Source of the DNA: JBEEOW01 sp041191405 | GTDB lineage: Bacteria > Bacteroidota > Bacteroidia > Cytophagales > UBA9547 | Assembly (NCBI GenBank): GCA_041191405.1 | Contig: JBEEOW010000030.1 | Span: 1 to 42,642 of the forward strand | DNA length: 42,642 nucleotides | Direction: 5' to 3' | Shown here: piece by piece, positions 33,550 through 42,642 of the stretch | How the letters are laid out: every line of letters starts with the position of its first letter | How positions within the stretch are numbered: position 1 is the first letter of the stretch | The notes under the pieces: generated by a model | Seen by the model: only the letters and a program-made list of their open reading frames with translations | Told to the model about the DNA's origin: nothing | Database searches by the model: none | Position numbers and translations under genes: made by a program

Positions 33550-34475
33550 TGCACAACCTCATAGTAATACTAGGTCCAACAGCATCTGGAAAAACCAAAT
33601 TGGCTACACATTTAGCACACAAACTAAATACAGGAGTAATCAGTGCTGATTCACGCCAAGTGTATAAAGGCATGGATATTGGAACAGGCAAAGATTTAAA
33701 TGAATATATGGTTGAAAATCAATCAATAAAACATCATTTATTAGACATCATTAACGCTGGAGAGAAATACAATGTCGCTGATTTCCAAAATGATTTTCAA
33801 CGAATTTTTAATGAATATGTAAACGAAAACAAAACTCCTATTTTATGTGGAGGTACAGGTTTGTATATTCAATCTGTTTTAACAGAAAACCAATTTACAC
33901 AAGTACCAATTGATGAAAAGTTAAGAGAAAATTTATTACAAATACCTCATTCTGAATTAGTCAATCAGTTTAAAGCAATTGCTCATTTTTACCCAAATGC
34001 CGATACAAGTACACATAAACGAACCATTAGAGCAATAGAAATAGCACAATACATTCAACAAAATCCACAATTTATACTTAATTTACCCAAACAACATTTA
34101 CCCAAACCAATATTATTTGGTTTAAATCCTGAACGTGATGTTAGAAGAGCTCGAATTGAAAATAGACTAAATGAACGTTTACAAAATAGTGCCTTGATAA
34201 ATGAAGTTGAAACACTTATAAAACAAGGAGTTGAAATTGATACATTAAAATATTATGGTTTAGAATATAAATTTGTGTGCGAATTTTTAGAAAATAAATA
34301 CAGTTTTGAAGAAATGCATTTACATTTACAAATTGCAATTCAACAATACGCCAAACGCCAAATGACTTGGTTCAGAAAAATGGAAAAAGATGGTTTTGAA
34401 ATCAACTGGATACCAAATAATCTGGATATTTTTGAACAAGTAAGTTGGGTTGAAAGTAAACTTTCTGAAAAATAA
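33549..34475 (+). CDS. miaA: tRNA dimethylallyltransferase MiaA
   Basis: A 308-residue protein of normal MiaA length. It has the P-loop GPTASGKT (9-16), SADSRQVYKGMDIGT, GGTGLYIQSV and the C-terminal QYAKRQMTWFRK segment. It transfers a dimethylallyl group to N6 of A37 in tRNAs that read codons starting with U, and MiaB (22444-23874) then methylthiolates the product. Its start overlaps the stop of paralog B by one base, and the YheT-like gene follows 2 bases later, so the three form one operon. Confidence 0.96.
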   Translation: MHNLIVILGPTASGKTKLATHLAHKLNTGVISADSRQVYKGMDIGTGKDLNEYMVENQSIKHHLLDIINAGEKYNVADFQNDFQRIFNEYVNENKTPILCGGTGLYIQSVLTENQFTQVPIDEKLRENLLQIPHSELVNQFKAIAHFYPNADTSTHKRTIRAIEIAQYIQQNPQFILNLPKQHLPKPILFGLNPERDVRRARIENRLNERLQNSALINEVETLIKQGVEIDTLKYYGLEYKFVCEFLENKYSFEEMHLHLQIAIQQYAKRQMTWFRKMEKDGFEINWIPNNLDIFEQVSWVESKLSEK

Positions 34476-34477
34476 AA

Positions 34478-35452
34478 ATGCCTGTAATAAACCATCCATA
34501 TCGTCCGAATTGGTTATTAAGAAATAGACATTTCCATACTATTTATGCTGCATCTATTAGACCAAGTAATCAATTAAATTACAAGCGTTTAGAATGCAGT
34601 TTACCTGATGGAGATTTTGTTGAATACGATATTACAGAAGGTAACTTCAATGAATGGGTATTGCTTATTCATGGCTTGGAAGGTAATTCGAGAAAAGGTT
34701 ATATGAATGTTTTATCAAAATATTATTTTGATAAAGGGAAAGGCATAATTTCCTTAAATTCAAGATCTTGTGGAGATAAACCTAATTTAAAATACAAGGC
34801 ATATAATGCTGGAGTTTCTCAGGATTTAAGAGATTTTTTGAAATATATCATTCCTAATCAAAACATTAAACATTTAGATATTATAAGTATTTGTTTAGGT
34901 GCCAATATGATGTTAAAATGGACAGGTGAAGAAGGAGAAATGGCTCCCCAAGAAGTAAAAACAGTTACCGCCATTTCATCGCCTTGCGACCTTGAAGCTT
35001 GTGCCATAAAGTTAGCAAAACCTAGTTCAAAAATATATAATAATTATTTACTAAAACCACTACAAATCAAGGCACTAAACAAACTTAAACAATTCCCAAA
35101 TGAAGCTACATTTAGCATGGAGGCAATGAAAAATGTACCCAACTTAATTATTTATGATGATTTATACACTGCTCCTGCATCAGGATTTAAAAATGCGGTT
35201 GATTATTACACAAAATCATCTAGCAAACAGTTTTTACCTAATATTACAATTCCAACTTTGATCATTCAATCAACTGATGATCCTTTTTTAGCCATTGAAG
35301 CCATCCCCTACCACGAAGCTGAAAACAACCCAAACATTTATTTGGTGGTTACAAATTATGGCGGTCACGTTGGTTTTCTTGGAAAAAATCACAAACCTAT
35401 TTACCTTGATTTAATTGATGAATTTATGGTTAGTAAAAGGATTTTAATTTAA
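34478..35452 (+). CDS. YheT-family alpha/beta hydrolase with a cysteine at the nucleophile position
   Basis: A 324-residue alpha/beta-hydrolase of the YheT type (P-N-W-L-L-RNRHFHTIYA start, VLLIHGLEGNS oxyanion region, NSRSCGDKPNL, STDDPF acid region, GGHVGF histidine region). At the nucleophile elbow, where I recall YSLGGN in E. coli YheT, this protein reads ICLGAN, so the serine is replaced by C139. Cysteine can serve in such folds (dienelactone hydrolase does so), but the family's own activity is not well defined. The gene follows miaA by 2 bases and meets the minus-strand gene tail-to-tail with a 9-base overlap. Confidence 0.85.
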   Translation: MPVINHPYRPNWLLRNRHFHTIYAASIRPSNQLNYKRLECSLPDGDFVEYDITEGNFNEWVLLIHGLEGNSRKGYMNVLSKYYFDKGKGIISLNSRSCGDKPNLKYKAYNAGVSQDLRDFLKYIIPNQNIKHLDIISICLGANMMLKWTGEEGEMAPQEVKTVTAISSPCDLEACAIKLAKPSSKIYNNYLLKPLQIKALNKLKQFPNEATFSMEAMKNVPNLIIYDDLYTAPASGFKNAVDYYTKSSSKQFLPNITIPTLIIQSTDDPFLAIEAIPYHEAENNPNIYLVVTNYGGHVGFLGKNHKPIYLDLIDEFMVSKRILI

Positions 35453-37720
35453 ATATTCTTTTAATAATGGACAATTATACTTTTTAAAAGTTGCAGTATT
35501 CTTATATTTTCCATAAAAATCTTTCAAATATTTAGTTGAAAATGACTTGTTAAAAACCGTAAAATCTTGCTCTAAGCATTTAGATATCATCAAAGTAGCC
35601 AACGCTTTTTGTTCATTATTCTTAGCTACTTTTATTGCGCTTTTATAACAATTAATTGCATTAGTTAAATCGTAAAAATCTTCAGTAATTCCGAAATTAT
35701 TGTAGTACTCATTATGTCCATAATCAAGCATCATCCAACTATTTCCTTCATGTGATATATTATAATAAGCATTCCCCAGTAGAATTAAATTATTTGCAGT
35801 AGGATTATTTTTTAACTCTATCATTTTTTTAACAAATTGAGTTTTGCTAAAATTATAATCAAACTTTCTTTCCGTATACTTTTGCAAAATTTGTGGTATT
35901 AATGGATTTTCATTTAAATAATTAGAAAACTCATAATTATTTTTCCAAAATGAATCAGGTATTTGTGAAAATGTAGCAAATGCTAATTCAAGATTATTAT
36001 TCCTAAGTGCAATAGTTCCTTTTAAATCTTTATATACATTGATATCTGATGCAACATTTCGTCGGCAAATATATTTTTCAAAAGGTGTTTTATTCCTTTT
36101 CTGAATTAGTTGAATTAATTGGTCTAAATCAGTTGGTTTAGCAAAATTATCGAGATAATGAATATAATAATAGTAACTTAAATCTTCACAACAAAAACTA
36201 CTAAAACTGGAATTGGCTTCAAATTTCATTTTAATTAAATATGCCTTTGTACTTAATAATGATGCAGTTGCAACTTCATTATGTTTATAAAATTCATTAC
36301 TTGATTTCTCTAACAATGAATTTAAAATTAAAATATAAGCTGGGGCATTTTCTGATATAGACTCTAATTGTGCAAAACAATGATATAACTGACTTTGTAT
36401 TTTTTGAGATTTAATTTCACCCTCGCTTAATGCAATTAAAAAAGCATCAATATTTTTTTGAAATTGTATTGATTCTGAAGCATTTTCTTCAATTAATGAA
36501 AGATATTTTTTACTATCAACATTATTTTCTTTTAATTGATATAAATGTGCTAATGCAATATTTATGTAATCCTTTTGGTTTTTATCTACTTTATTAGATG
36601 TTGACTTTAAAAATTCAATTAACAAATTGCAATAAACTACATCTTTGTTTCTATTTTTATTGTCCAATTTTTCTAGTTTCCATTCCTCTATTTTATTTAT
36701 TTCCCTATTAATTAAAAAGCTAAAATATTCACTGTTAGGTATAAGTTTGCTTATTGTTTTTAATTGAGATAACGCTCTACCAGGATTTCTTAAACATTGC
36801 ATGGTGTATAAAATACCTAATTCATGCTTATTTTTAGCTAATTTTAGTGTTTGAGAAAACAAACTATCTTTAAAATTAACTATTGCTGCTCTGGTTTTAG
36901 AATCGCACAAATCAAACGATTTACTTAATAAATAATTTTTTTGAAGGCTATTTTCTTGAACTAATGCATAAAAATACAACGCCAAAGGTTTGATTACTGA
37001 GTTTGATTTTTGAGAAAAATGACCTTCATACAACTCTTTAACTTTTTCAAAATCAACATCATAGTAAAACCTTCGTAATAAAACAAAAGCAATTCTTTCT
37101 CTAAAAAAATTATCTTTTTCAACTTTTAAATATTTATAATATTTTTTTATTCCTTTTCGAATCCGACTATTGGCAGGAGTTACATAATTTTCAGTTTCAT
37201 AATAATCATACTCGTTGTTATTAATTTCCTCCCATGATTCCCATTTATCATTGCTAATTGTTGTGGTATATTCTATTGATTTAGCGAACAATAAATAATC
37301 TAAATACTTTTTTGATTGAGGTTTTAATAAAAATTCTACAAATGAATTTGATTTAAATTGATTTCTTAAAGTAGATGTTTCATAAGCTAATGTAAAATCT
37401 TCTGGACTTGTTTTATAAAGTATTGTATTTATATCTTCAATTTTAACAGTTTTTCCTATCTTACTTTGCCATTCCAAACAATTTCTTTTGTCATCATTAT
37501 TATTGAAAACATCGACTTTTGAATAATCAAAAAAATTATCAGATGAATAAACAAACAATCTAAGTTTATCAAACATAGGTCTTTCGACCATAAATACAAC
37601 ACTTCTTTCAACTTCATAAGAAAAAAATCCCCATGCCATTGCCATGGAATCTGTATGAAGTAATAGCAATACCATTATGCTAAAAATTTGTATATAAATC
37701 CGAAATATTTTCGATACCAT
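35444..37720 (-). CDS. Large hypothetical protein with helical repeats, exported
   Basis: A 758-residue protein I cannot name. The ATG at 37720 is taken as start because it leads into a signal-like hydrophobic segment (IYIQIFSIMVLLLLHTDSMA); the frame opens further to 37783, but that part lies in the coding sequence of the gene upstream. The body is nearly all helical, with irregular TPR-like units (for example ALYFYALVQENSLQKNYLLSKSF and ALATLMISKCLE), probably a solenoid. It overlaps the preceding lipoprotein gene by 41 bases, so the two are one unit and probably work together in the envelope. The last 9 bases overlap the YheT-like gene on the other strand. Confidence 0.72.
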   Translation of the reverse strand: MVSKIFRIYIQIFSIMVLLLLHTDSMAMAWGFFSYEVERSVVFMVERPMFDKLRLFVYSSDNFFDYSKVDVFNNNDDKRNCLEWQSKIGKTVKIEDINTILYKTSPEDFTLAYETSTLRNQFKSNSFVEFLLKPQSKKYLDYLLFAKSIEYTTTISNDKWESWEEINNNEYDYYETENYVTPANSRIRKGIKKYYKYLKVEKDNFFRERIAFVLLRRFYYDVDFEKVKELYEGHFSQKSNSVIKPLALYFYALVQENSLQKNYLLSKSFDLCDSKTRAAIVNFKDSLFSQTLKLAKNKHELGILYTMQCLRNPGRALSQLKTISKLIPNSEYFSFLINREINKIEEWKLEKLDNKNRNKDVVYCNLLIEFLKSTSNKVDKNQKDYINIALAHLYQLKENNVDSKKYLSLIEENASESIQFQKNIDAFLIALSEGEIKSQKIQSQLYHCFAQLESISENAPAYILILNSLLEKSSNEFYKHNEVATASLLSTKAYLIKMKFEANSSFSSFCCEDLSYYYYIHYLDNFAKPTDLDQLIQLIQKRNKTPFEKYICRRNVASDINVYKDLKGTIALRNNNLELAFATFSQIPDSFWKNNYEFSNYLNENPLIPQILQKYTERKFDYNFSKTQFVKKMIELKNNPTANNLILLGNAYYNISHEGNSWMMLDYGHNEYYNNFGITEDFYDLTNAINCYKSAIKVAKNNEQKALATLMISKCLEQDFTVFNKSFSTKYLKDFYGKYKNTATFKKYNCPLLKEYLN

Positions 37721-38855
37721 AATTATTAATGTATTTATTATCAAAAGAAAACAATGTAATTTTACTTGATTTATCAAATTCAATATAATTTTTCAAAAGT
37801 TTAATTACTTCTAAATTATCTGCATGACTAATTTTTTCAATCACAATTAAATCACCTTCACGTAAAAATGTTTGCCCAACAGAATAATCATCAAGTAGTT
37901 TATATTCATTTTCTGATACCTTTTGAAATAATGATTTGTTACTTAATACCTCATAATCATTTATTAATCCAATATATTTATTTCCTCTATAAATTACTGC
38001 CCAACTAAAAATAGGTAAAGCAATATCTAATTTTAAAGGATAATCATCATGTGTAATAAATTCTTTAATATCTTTATAAGAGCCAATTGAATTGATATTC
38101 GGTGATTCACCTAATGGGTTTACGTTATAACACATAAGTAAACCTCTATCTACAGGAGGTACTCCTGCTTTTCCAAAATGTTTATATTGCCACAATCGGA
38201 TTGTTGCCGCAAGTGTATTCTCTTTTAATCTAGGATATAACTTAAATTGATTTTTAATTTTTGTTAATAAATAAAAATACCTTTCCTTGGTCTTATCTGT
38301 CCAATCACAATCTATTAATAATTCTTTGAAAAAGTTTCCATATTTTGTATTCAAAGCTTGATCTAACGAATCTTTTGAAAACATTTTATCAAACTCCTCA
38401 TTACTAGGCCAATTGTGTTTATTGTTAAGTTCCCAAATGTCATTTTTAATTCCATTTTCAATCAAAGAAGCAATTTTAAAATTCACTTTTTTAACAAGCC
38501 TAATAGCAAGCGTATCTAATTGTTTATAATCTGATTTCAATAAAACATTATTAGTTATAAAAACTGAAGCAGTAATTGAATTTAAATTATTTTGATTGTT
38601 AAAATTATTATTATTTAAAGATGCCACAGGCAACGCTTCATTTTGATATGGGTTCCAATCAACATCAAAAAAACGTAAATAAATATGTTTAACATTTAGT
38701 TTACTATTAACAGAATCAACATAAGAGCCACTTTGCATATTTGTTTGCCAATGACAAAATGAGTGAATTACATTATGTTTTGATTGTTTTTCACATGAAA
38801 TACAGATAGAAATTGTGAAAATTAGAGTCAATAAAAAATATTTTGATAATTTCAT
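37680..38855 (-). CDS. Hypothetical lipoprotein, possible TIM-barrel (GH18-like)
   Basis: A 391-residue lipoprotein (lipobox ICISC, C21). The strand-like segments VKHIYLRFFDVDW, ITASVFIT, ELLIDCDWT (178-186), LAATIRLW, RGLLMCYNVN and LDIALPIFSWAV follow the spacing of a beta/alpha barrel. ELLIDCDWT recalls the DxxDxDxE motif of family 18 glycosidases but has T186 where the catalytic Glu would be, and YN for the MxYD motif. It could therefore be a non-catalytic carbohydrate-binding barrel. This is an inference from pattern only. A -7 motif lies 20 bases before the ATG. The gene ends inside the start of the large helical protein. Confidence 0.68.
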   Translation of the reverse strand: MKLSKYFLLTLIFTISICISCEKQSKHNVIHSFCHWQTNMQSGSYVDSVNSKLNVKHIYLRFFDVDWNPYQNEALPVASLNNNNFNNQNNLNSITASVFITNNVLLKSDYKQLDTLAIRLVKKVNFKIASLIENGIKNDIWELNNKHNWPSNEEFDKMFSKDSLDQALNTKYGNFFKELLIDCDWTDKTKERYFYLLTKIKNQFKLYPRLKENTLAATIRLWQYKHFGKAGVPPVDRGLLMCYNVNPLGESPNINSIGSYKDIKEFITHDDYPLKLDIALPIFSWAVIYRGNKYIGLINDYEVLSNKSLFQKVSENEYKLLDDYSVGQTFLREGDLIVIEKISHADNLEVIKLLKNYIEFDKSSKITLFSFDNKYINNYGIENISDLYTNF

Positions 38856-38875
38856 TTTAATATGTTTTTGTAAAA

Positions 38876-38883
38876 CAAATTTA
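38876..38883 (-). promoter_or_regulatory. -7 element before the unknown two-gene operon
   Basis: On the minus strand this reads TAAATTTG, an exact TAnnTTTG match 20 bases before the ATG at 38855. Confidence 0.5.
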
Positions 38884-38986
38884 AATTTTAAAATGAATAT
38901 AAATCACTTTTAGAAAATATATTTTGATTGCAAATGAAAATAATTTTGAATAAAAAGTTATTTTTATAAAATTCAAATCTACCTCA

Positions 38987-41900
38987 ATGCTTCACCCCTC
39001 AAATGCATATATTTTAGAAAACTGTAATTTTGAAACACTCTCATTTTCAACTTTAGTAAAGCATGCGAACGGCTTGGTTGACACTGAGAAAAAAGACTTT
39101 TATTCTATTATTCCAATTATCATTGAAGTAAATTCTGGTTTATTTACAAACAGTAACAAAGCCTTAAATTTCCCTGATGTGACCGTAACGGTTACTGATA
39201 ATTTAATATCAACAACTTGCACTTGCAATGAACCCAAAACGAAACTTTGCCAACATCAGTTTCAGGTAATTTATAACATTGTAGAAAATAAAAAATACAG
39301 AACTTTCTTTGACAAATCATTACGAATCAGCGAACTAAAAATTATTGCTAAAAATTATGGTCTTGAAAATGAAAACAATTTAGAACAATATTTCCATCTC
39401 GCTTACATCAATAATGCTGTAAAAATCTCACCCAAAACACCAATTTTACCATTCGACAGTTTTTCAAAATCAAAAATTGAAAATTTAATTTTACCCCAAA
39501 ACACAAACAAAAAACTACCTATTATTGAAACCAACAAGTTTATCATTTTATTAAAAAATCATAAATACTATCAACATTTTACTGTTGGAATTTTCGAAGC
39601 AAACTTCAGTAAAGATGGTAAAATTAAAACACCTCTTAAGGAAATTGATGCGCTTGAAATGGTTTGGAAAGCAGAATCTTTAAACGAATCAAAATTCTTT
39701 ACTGCGATAGCTCAATTTCAAAAATATAACGAAAATCAAAAGTCGGACAAATACATTGATGCACTTAAAATAATCATCAAAAACCCTCTACAATTACCTG
39801 TTTATTACCATGATACTACAATTTCTGAAAGTGAAAACTCAAAATCGCTCATAAATACAAATCTGAATTTACTACATGTTGATTTGAATCTAAATGTTGA
39901 TTTGCGAGGTGTATTTTTTGAGATTTATGGTAATCTGGTGTATAATGATTCAGAATACGAATTGAAATACTTACCATTAAAATTCGATTACTTCTTACTG
40001 ATTAACAATACTTTAAATTTAATTCCTAGCTTAGAGATTCTCCAAATTTTCGAGTTTTTTGGAATAAATAACCCAAAAATCCTTATTCATAAATCTAAAT
40101 TTGATGAATTTAAATCCACTATTTTAGACAAACTTGAAAACAAGGTAAACATTAAATACTCTTACATCAAAAATGCTTCTGCAAGTATCATTGAAGAGAC
40201 TGCATATCATAAAACCCAACAGAAAATAATCTATCTTTATAATAATGAAAACTTTGTATCCTTAACTCCTGTGGTAAAATATGGCGAAGTTGAAATCCCC
40301 ATTTTTTCTCGAAAAAAAATATACGACAAAGATGCAAATGGAAATGTGTTTTTAATTGAACGTGACAATGCTTTTGAAAATCAGTTTGCGAGTTTACTTT
40401 ACCGTCAACATCCTGAATTTGAGGAACAATTAAATGAATTTGATTTCTTTTATTTACATAAAAATAAGTTTTTAGATGAAAATTGGTTCATAAATGTTTT
40501 TGACGAATTAATCAATAATGATATTCAAATACTTGGTTTTAGTGAAATAAGCAAAAATAAAATTAATCCCTACAAAGCAAAAGTTAACTTACAGGTTACC
40601 AGCGGGATTGACTGGTTTAATGCTGCTATAGGTATTACCTATGGTGGACAAAAAGTGGAACTTAAACAATTACATAAATCTCTCAGAAACAAAAGTAAAT
40701 TTGTTGAATTGGGCGATGGTTCAAAAGGTGTTTTACCAGATGAATGGATTAAAAAATTTGAAAGTTATTTTAATTCAGGTGAATTTGAACATGATACAAT
40801 TAAAATACCTAAAAGTAATTTCCTTGAAATCAACACCCTATTTGAAGATGAAATACTGAGTAATGAAGCAAAATCTGAAATTGAATTACTAAATAAAAAC
40901 TTTACAAATCCTGAAAATATTGCGGCTGTAACTGTACCACATACATTAAAAACTACTTTAAGAGAATACCAAAAACAAGGTTTAAATTGGCTTAATTTCT
41001 TGGATAATTTCAACTTCGGTGCTTGTCTTGCCGATGATATGGGACTTGGTAAAACAGTACAAATCATTGCATTTATTCTTTCACAAAGAGAAAAGCATAC
41101 AGAAAATACTAATTTAGTAATTGTGCCTACCACATTGATTTTCAATTGGGAAGAAGAAATAGAAAAATTTGCTCCATCCATAAAAATCCATAAACATTAT
41201 GGCATAAACAGGACTAAAAATACACTTCATTGGAATGAATATGAAGTGATTTTAACTACTTATGGAATGTTAATTCAAGATATTCATTTATTAAAATCAT
41301 TTCGATTTAATTATGTGTTTCTTGATGAATCGCAAGCAATTAAAAATCCAGAATCACAGAGATATAAAGCTGCAAAATTATTACAATCGAGAAATAAGGT
41401 GGCAATAACAGGTACGCCAATTGAAAATAATACGTATGATATTTTTGCTCAAATGTCAATTATTAACCCAGGATTATTGGGTAATAAACAGTATTTCAAA
41501 GAGATATATTCTACTTTGATAGATAAATTTAAAGACAAAAGAAGCTCAGAAAATTTACAAAAAAAGATAAATCCATTTATACTTCGCCGGACTAAAAAGC
41601 AGGTTGCCACAGAATTACCTTCAAAAACAGAAATGGTAATTTACTGTGAAATGGGGGCCGAACAACGTGAAATTTACACCCGTTACGAAACTGAATTAAG
41701 AGAATACATCAAACGCAAGAAAGAAGAAGATGTAGCCAAAGATAGTATGCATGTGTTAACGGGAATCACAAAGTTACGTCAGATTTGTAATTCGCCAGCA
41801 TTACTCAAAGATGAAGTGTTTTTAGGGGAAAATTCAGCTAAAATTGAAGCATTGATGGAAGAAATTGAGAACAAATCAAGCAATCATAAAATATTGGTAT

Positions 41901-42337
41901 TTTCTCAATTCGTAACCATGCTCGATTTAGTAAAACTTAAACTTGAAAGCAAAAATATTAGTTACTCCTACCTCACTGGACAAACAAACAACAGAGCAGA
42001 AAAAGTAAACGAATTCAAATCAAATGATGATAAAAGGGTATTTTTAATCAGTTTGAAAGCTGGTGGTACAGGATTAAATTTAACCGAAGCCGATTATGTG
42101 TATATTATAGACCCTTGGTGGAACCCAGCTATTGAAAATCAAGCGATTGATAGGTGTTATAGAATTGGTCAGACTAAAAATGTAATTGCAGTTCGATTGA
42201 TTTGTAGTAACTCAATTGAGGAAAAAATCATTCAACTTCAAAAATCAAAACACAAACTTGTAAATGACTTAATTAAATCTGATAATGAACTTATTAAGTT
42301 ATTTAACAAAAATGAATTGCTGGGTTTGTTGGGGTGA
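38987..42337 (+). CDS. SNF2-family helicase with SWIM zinc finger
   Basis: An 1116-residue protein. A SWIM zinc motif lies near the start (C78-T-C80, then C88-Q-H90). A long middle region (about 100-640) of beta/alpha mix follows, typical of bacterial SNF2 proteins of this size. The helicase core runs from about 655: REYQKQGLNWL, Walker A DDMGLGKT (about 683-690), DESQ (about 780), TGTPIENN, then the second lobe with LVFSQFVTML, SLKAGGTGLNLT and DPWWNPAIENQAIDR (about 1040). Such proteins move along double-stranded DNA using ATP; the cell role of the bacterial form is not well known. It stands alone and is not next to restriction or defence genes, so a housekeeping role in DNA transactions is more likely. 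Confidence 0.93.
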   Translation: MLHPSNAYILENCNFETLSFSTLVKHANGLVDTEKKDFYSIIPIIIEVNSGLFTNSNKALNFPDVTVTVTDNLISTTCTCNEPKTKLCQHQFQVIYNIVENKKYRTFFDKSLRISELKIIAKNYGLENENNLEQYFHLAYINNAVKISPKTPILPFDSFSKSKIENLILPQNTNKKLPIIETNKFIILLKNHKYYQHFTVGIFEANFSKDGKIKTPLKEIDALEMVWKAESLNESKFFTAIAQFQKYNENQKSDKYIDALKIIIKNPLQLPVYYHDTTISESENSKSLINTNLNLLHVDLNLNVDLRGVFFEIYGNLVYNDSEYELKYLPLKFDYFLLINNTLNLIPSLEILQIFEFFGINNPKILIHKSKFDEFKSTILDKLENKVNIKYSYIKNASASIIEETAYHKTQQKIIYLYNNENFVSLTPVVKYGEVEIPIFSRKKIYDKDANGNVFLIERDNAFENQFASLLYRQHPEFEEQLNEFDFFYLHKNKFLDENWFINVFDELINNDIQILGFSEISKNKINPYKAKVNLQVTSGIDWFNAAIGITYGGQKVELKQLHKSLRNKSKFVELGDGSKGVLPDEWIKKFESYFNSGEFEHDTIKIPKSNFLEINTLFEDEILSNEAKSEIELLNKNFTNPENIAAVTVPHTLKTTLREYQKQGLNWLNFLDNFNFGACLADDMGLGKTVQIIAFILSQREKHTENTNLVIVPTTLIFNWEEEIEKFAPSIKIHKHYGINRTKNTLHWNEYEVILTTYGMLIQDIHLLKSFRFNYVFLDESQAIKNPESQRYKAAKLLQSRNKVAITGTPIENNTYDIFAQMSIINPGLLGNKQYFKEIYSTLIDKFKDKRSSENLQKKINPFILRRTKKQVATELPSKTEMVIYCEMGAEQREIYTRYETELREYIKRKKEEDVAKDSMHVLTGITKLRQICNSPALLKDEVFLGENSAKIEALMEEIENKSSNHKILVFSQFVTMLDLVKLKLESKNISYSYLTGQTNNRAEKVNEFKSNDDKRVFLISLKAGGTGLNLTEADYVYIIDPWWNPAIENQAIDRCYRIGQTKNVIAVRLICSNSIEEKIIQLQKSKHKLVNDLIKSDNELIKLFNKNELLGLLG

Positions 42338-42370
42338 GGGATATATAATTGTTTCTTTACTATTGAAATA

Positions 42371-42642
42371 TCAATTATCATAACCATTAATCAAATCTCT
42401 ATTTAACCACCAATTTTTATTCAACAAATTTTGATTATTAGAATCACAAGTAATTTTTAACAATTCACTATCAATTGATTCTATTTGAGTTTTGAAATTA
42501 GAATAAAAATATTCAATTTTTTCCTGACTTCCGCACTGGGACACCCAAATTAAAAATTGAACAATTTTTGCAAGTATTTCTGTTCTTCGGTTAATATTAG
42601 TCTTTTTTTGATTATTTCATTATTAGGTAAAATTGAGGTGAG
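42371..42642 (-). pseudogene. C-terminal part of a minus-strand gene cut by the window edge, frameshifted at an A-run
   Basis: Ending at TGA (42371-42373), the minus strand reads about 80 codons, with NWWLNRDLINGYDN at the end. Going upstream this frame meets a stop just past a run of seven A (complement of 42603-42609). The adjacent frame is open from the window edge up to that run (SILPNNEIIKK). Joining the two at the run gives one continuous protein of about 90 visible residues. Either the gene is broken there, or one base is missing or extra in the sequence. I do not recognise the product. Confidence 0.55.

Noticed and set aside
40765..41181. Minus-strand open frame of 138 codons
   Set aside because: It is antisense to the helicase core, which has clear motifs in the plus frame.
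38987..42337. SNF2 helicase as part of a phage-defence island
   Set aside because: No nuclease, methylase or other defence gene is beside it, and large SWIM-SNF2 proteins of this kind are common single genes in Bacteroidota.

Overview
The window looks like a chromosomal stretch of an AT-rich member of the Bacteroidota. Several things point there: many starts have no Shine-Dalgarno sequence; -7 elements of the form TAnnTTTG recur 20-33 bases before start codons; the gene run miaB / sigma-54 activator / lptE / acidic repeat protein / secG is one I associate with this phylum; so is DUF4290 next to murA; and there is a PorE-like TPR/beta-propeller/OmpA protein and a lamin-tail protein with a type IX secretion-like C-terminus. 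I cannot fix the family; a flavobacterial or chitinophagal lineage is only a guess. No rRNA, tRNA, CRISPR array, prophage or transposase was found.

Layout. 1-1.8 kb: an Rrf2 regulator, trmO (tRNA A37 methylation) and a single-domain DUF1456 protein. 1.8-3.6 kb: two poorly known envelope genes, a small lipoprotein and a WG-repeat protein. 3.7-7.2 kb, minus strand: folD, queE and a PorE-like OmpA protein. 7.2-7.7 kb: a gene-free, nested palindromic stretch. 7.7-8.8 kb: a lipoprotein of the metallo-beta-lactamase fold. 9.1-11.3 kb: DUF4290-murA with a strong terminator. 11.3-16.8 kb: a patch with recent rearrangement, holding a decayed C-terminal fragment, a TPR gene behind a duplicated leader, purM, a TMTC-like membrane glycosyltransferase and a frameshifted pseudogene. 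16.8-23.9 kb, minus strand: the lamin-tail protein, then the miaB-to-secG operon. 24.2-26.8 kb: a membrane protein and the ABC-F protein Uup. 27.1-32.2 kb: a type-I-like export system (ABC half-transporter with a degenerate ATPase, HlyD, TolC). 32.2-35.5 kb: a duplicated pair of cysteine-motif membrane proteins, miaA and a YheT-type hydrolase. 35.4-38.9 kb, minus strand: two unknown genes that overlap. 39.0-42.3 kb: a SWIM/SNF2 helicase. The right edge cuts a minus-strand gene.

Themes. Three enzymes act on tRNA position 37 (TrmO, MiaA, MiaB) and one supplies the queuosine precursor for position 34 (QueE). Envelope building is the other theme (MurA, LptE, SecG, OmpA, HlyD/TolC, lipoproteins). 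Between genes there are many degenerate word repeats of about 6-10 bases, often in facing copies able to form long hairpins.

Most genes are ordinary housekeeping. The least explained items are the ABC exporter in which every ATPase motif departs from consensus, the YheT-like hydrolase with cysteine at the nucleophile position, the tandem cysteine-motif paralogs behind a strong hairpin, the two-gene unknown operon at 35.4-38.9 kb, and the word-repeat palindromes. I found no clearly new defence or mobile system.
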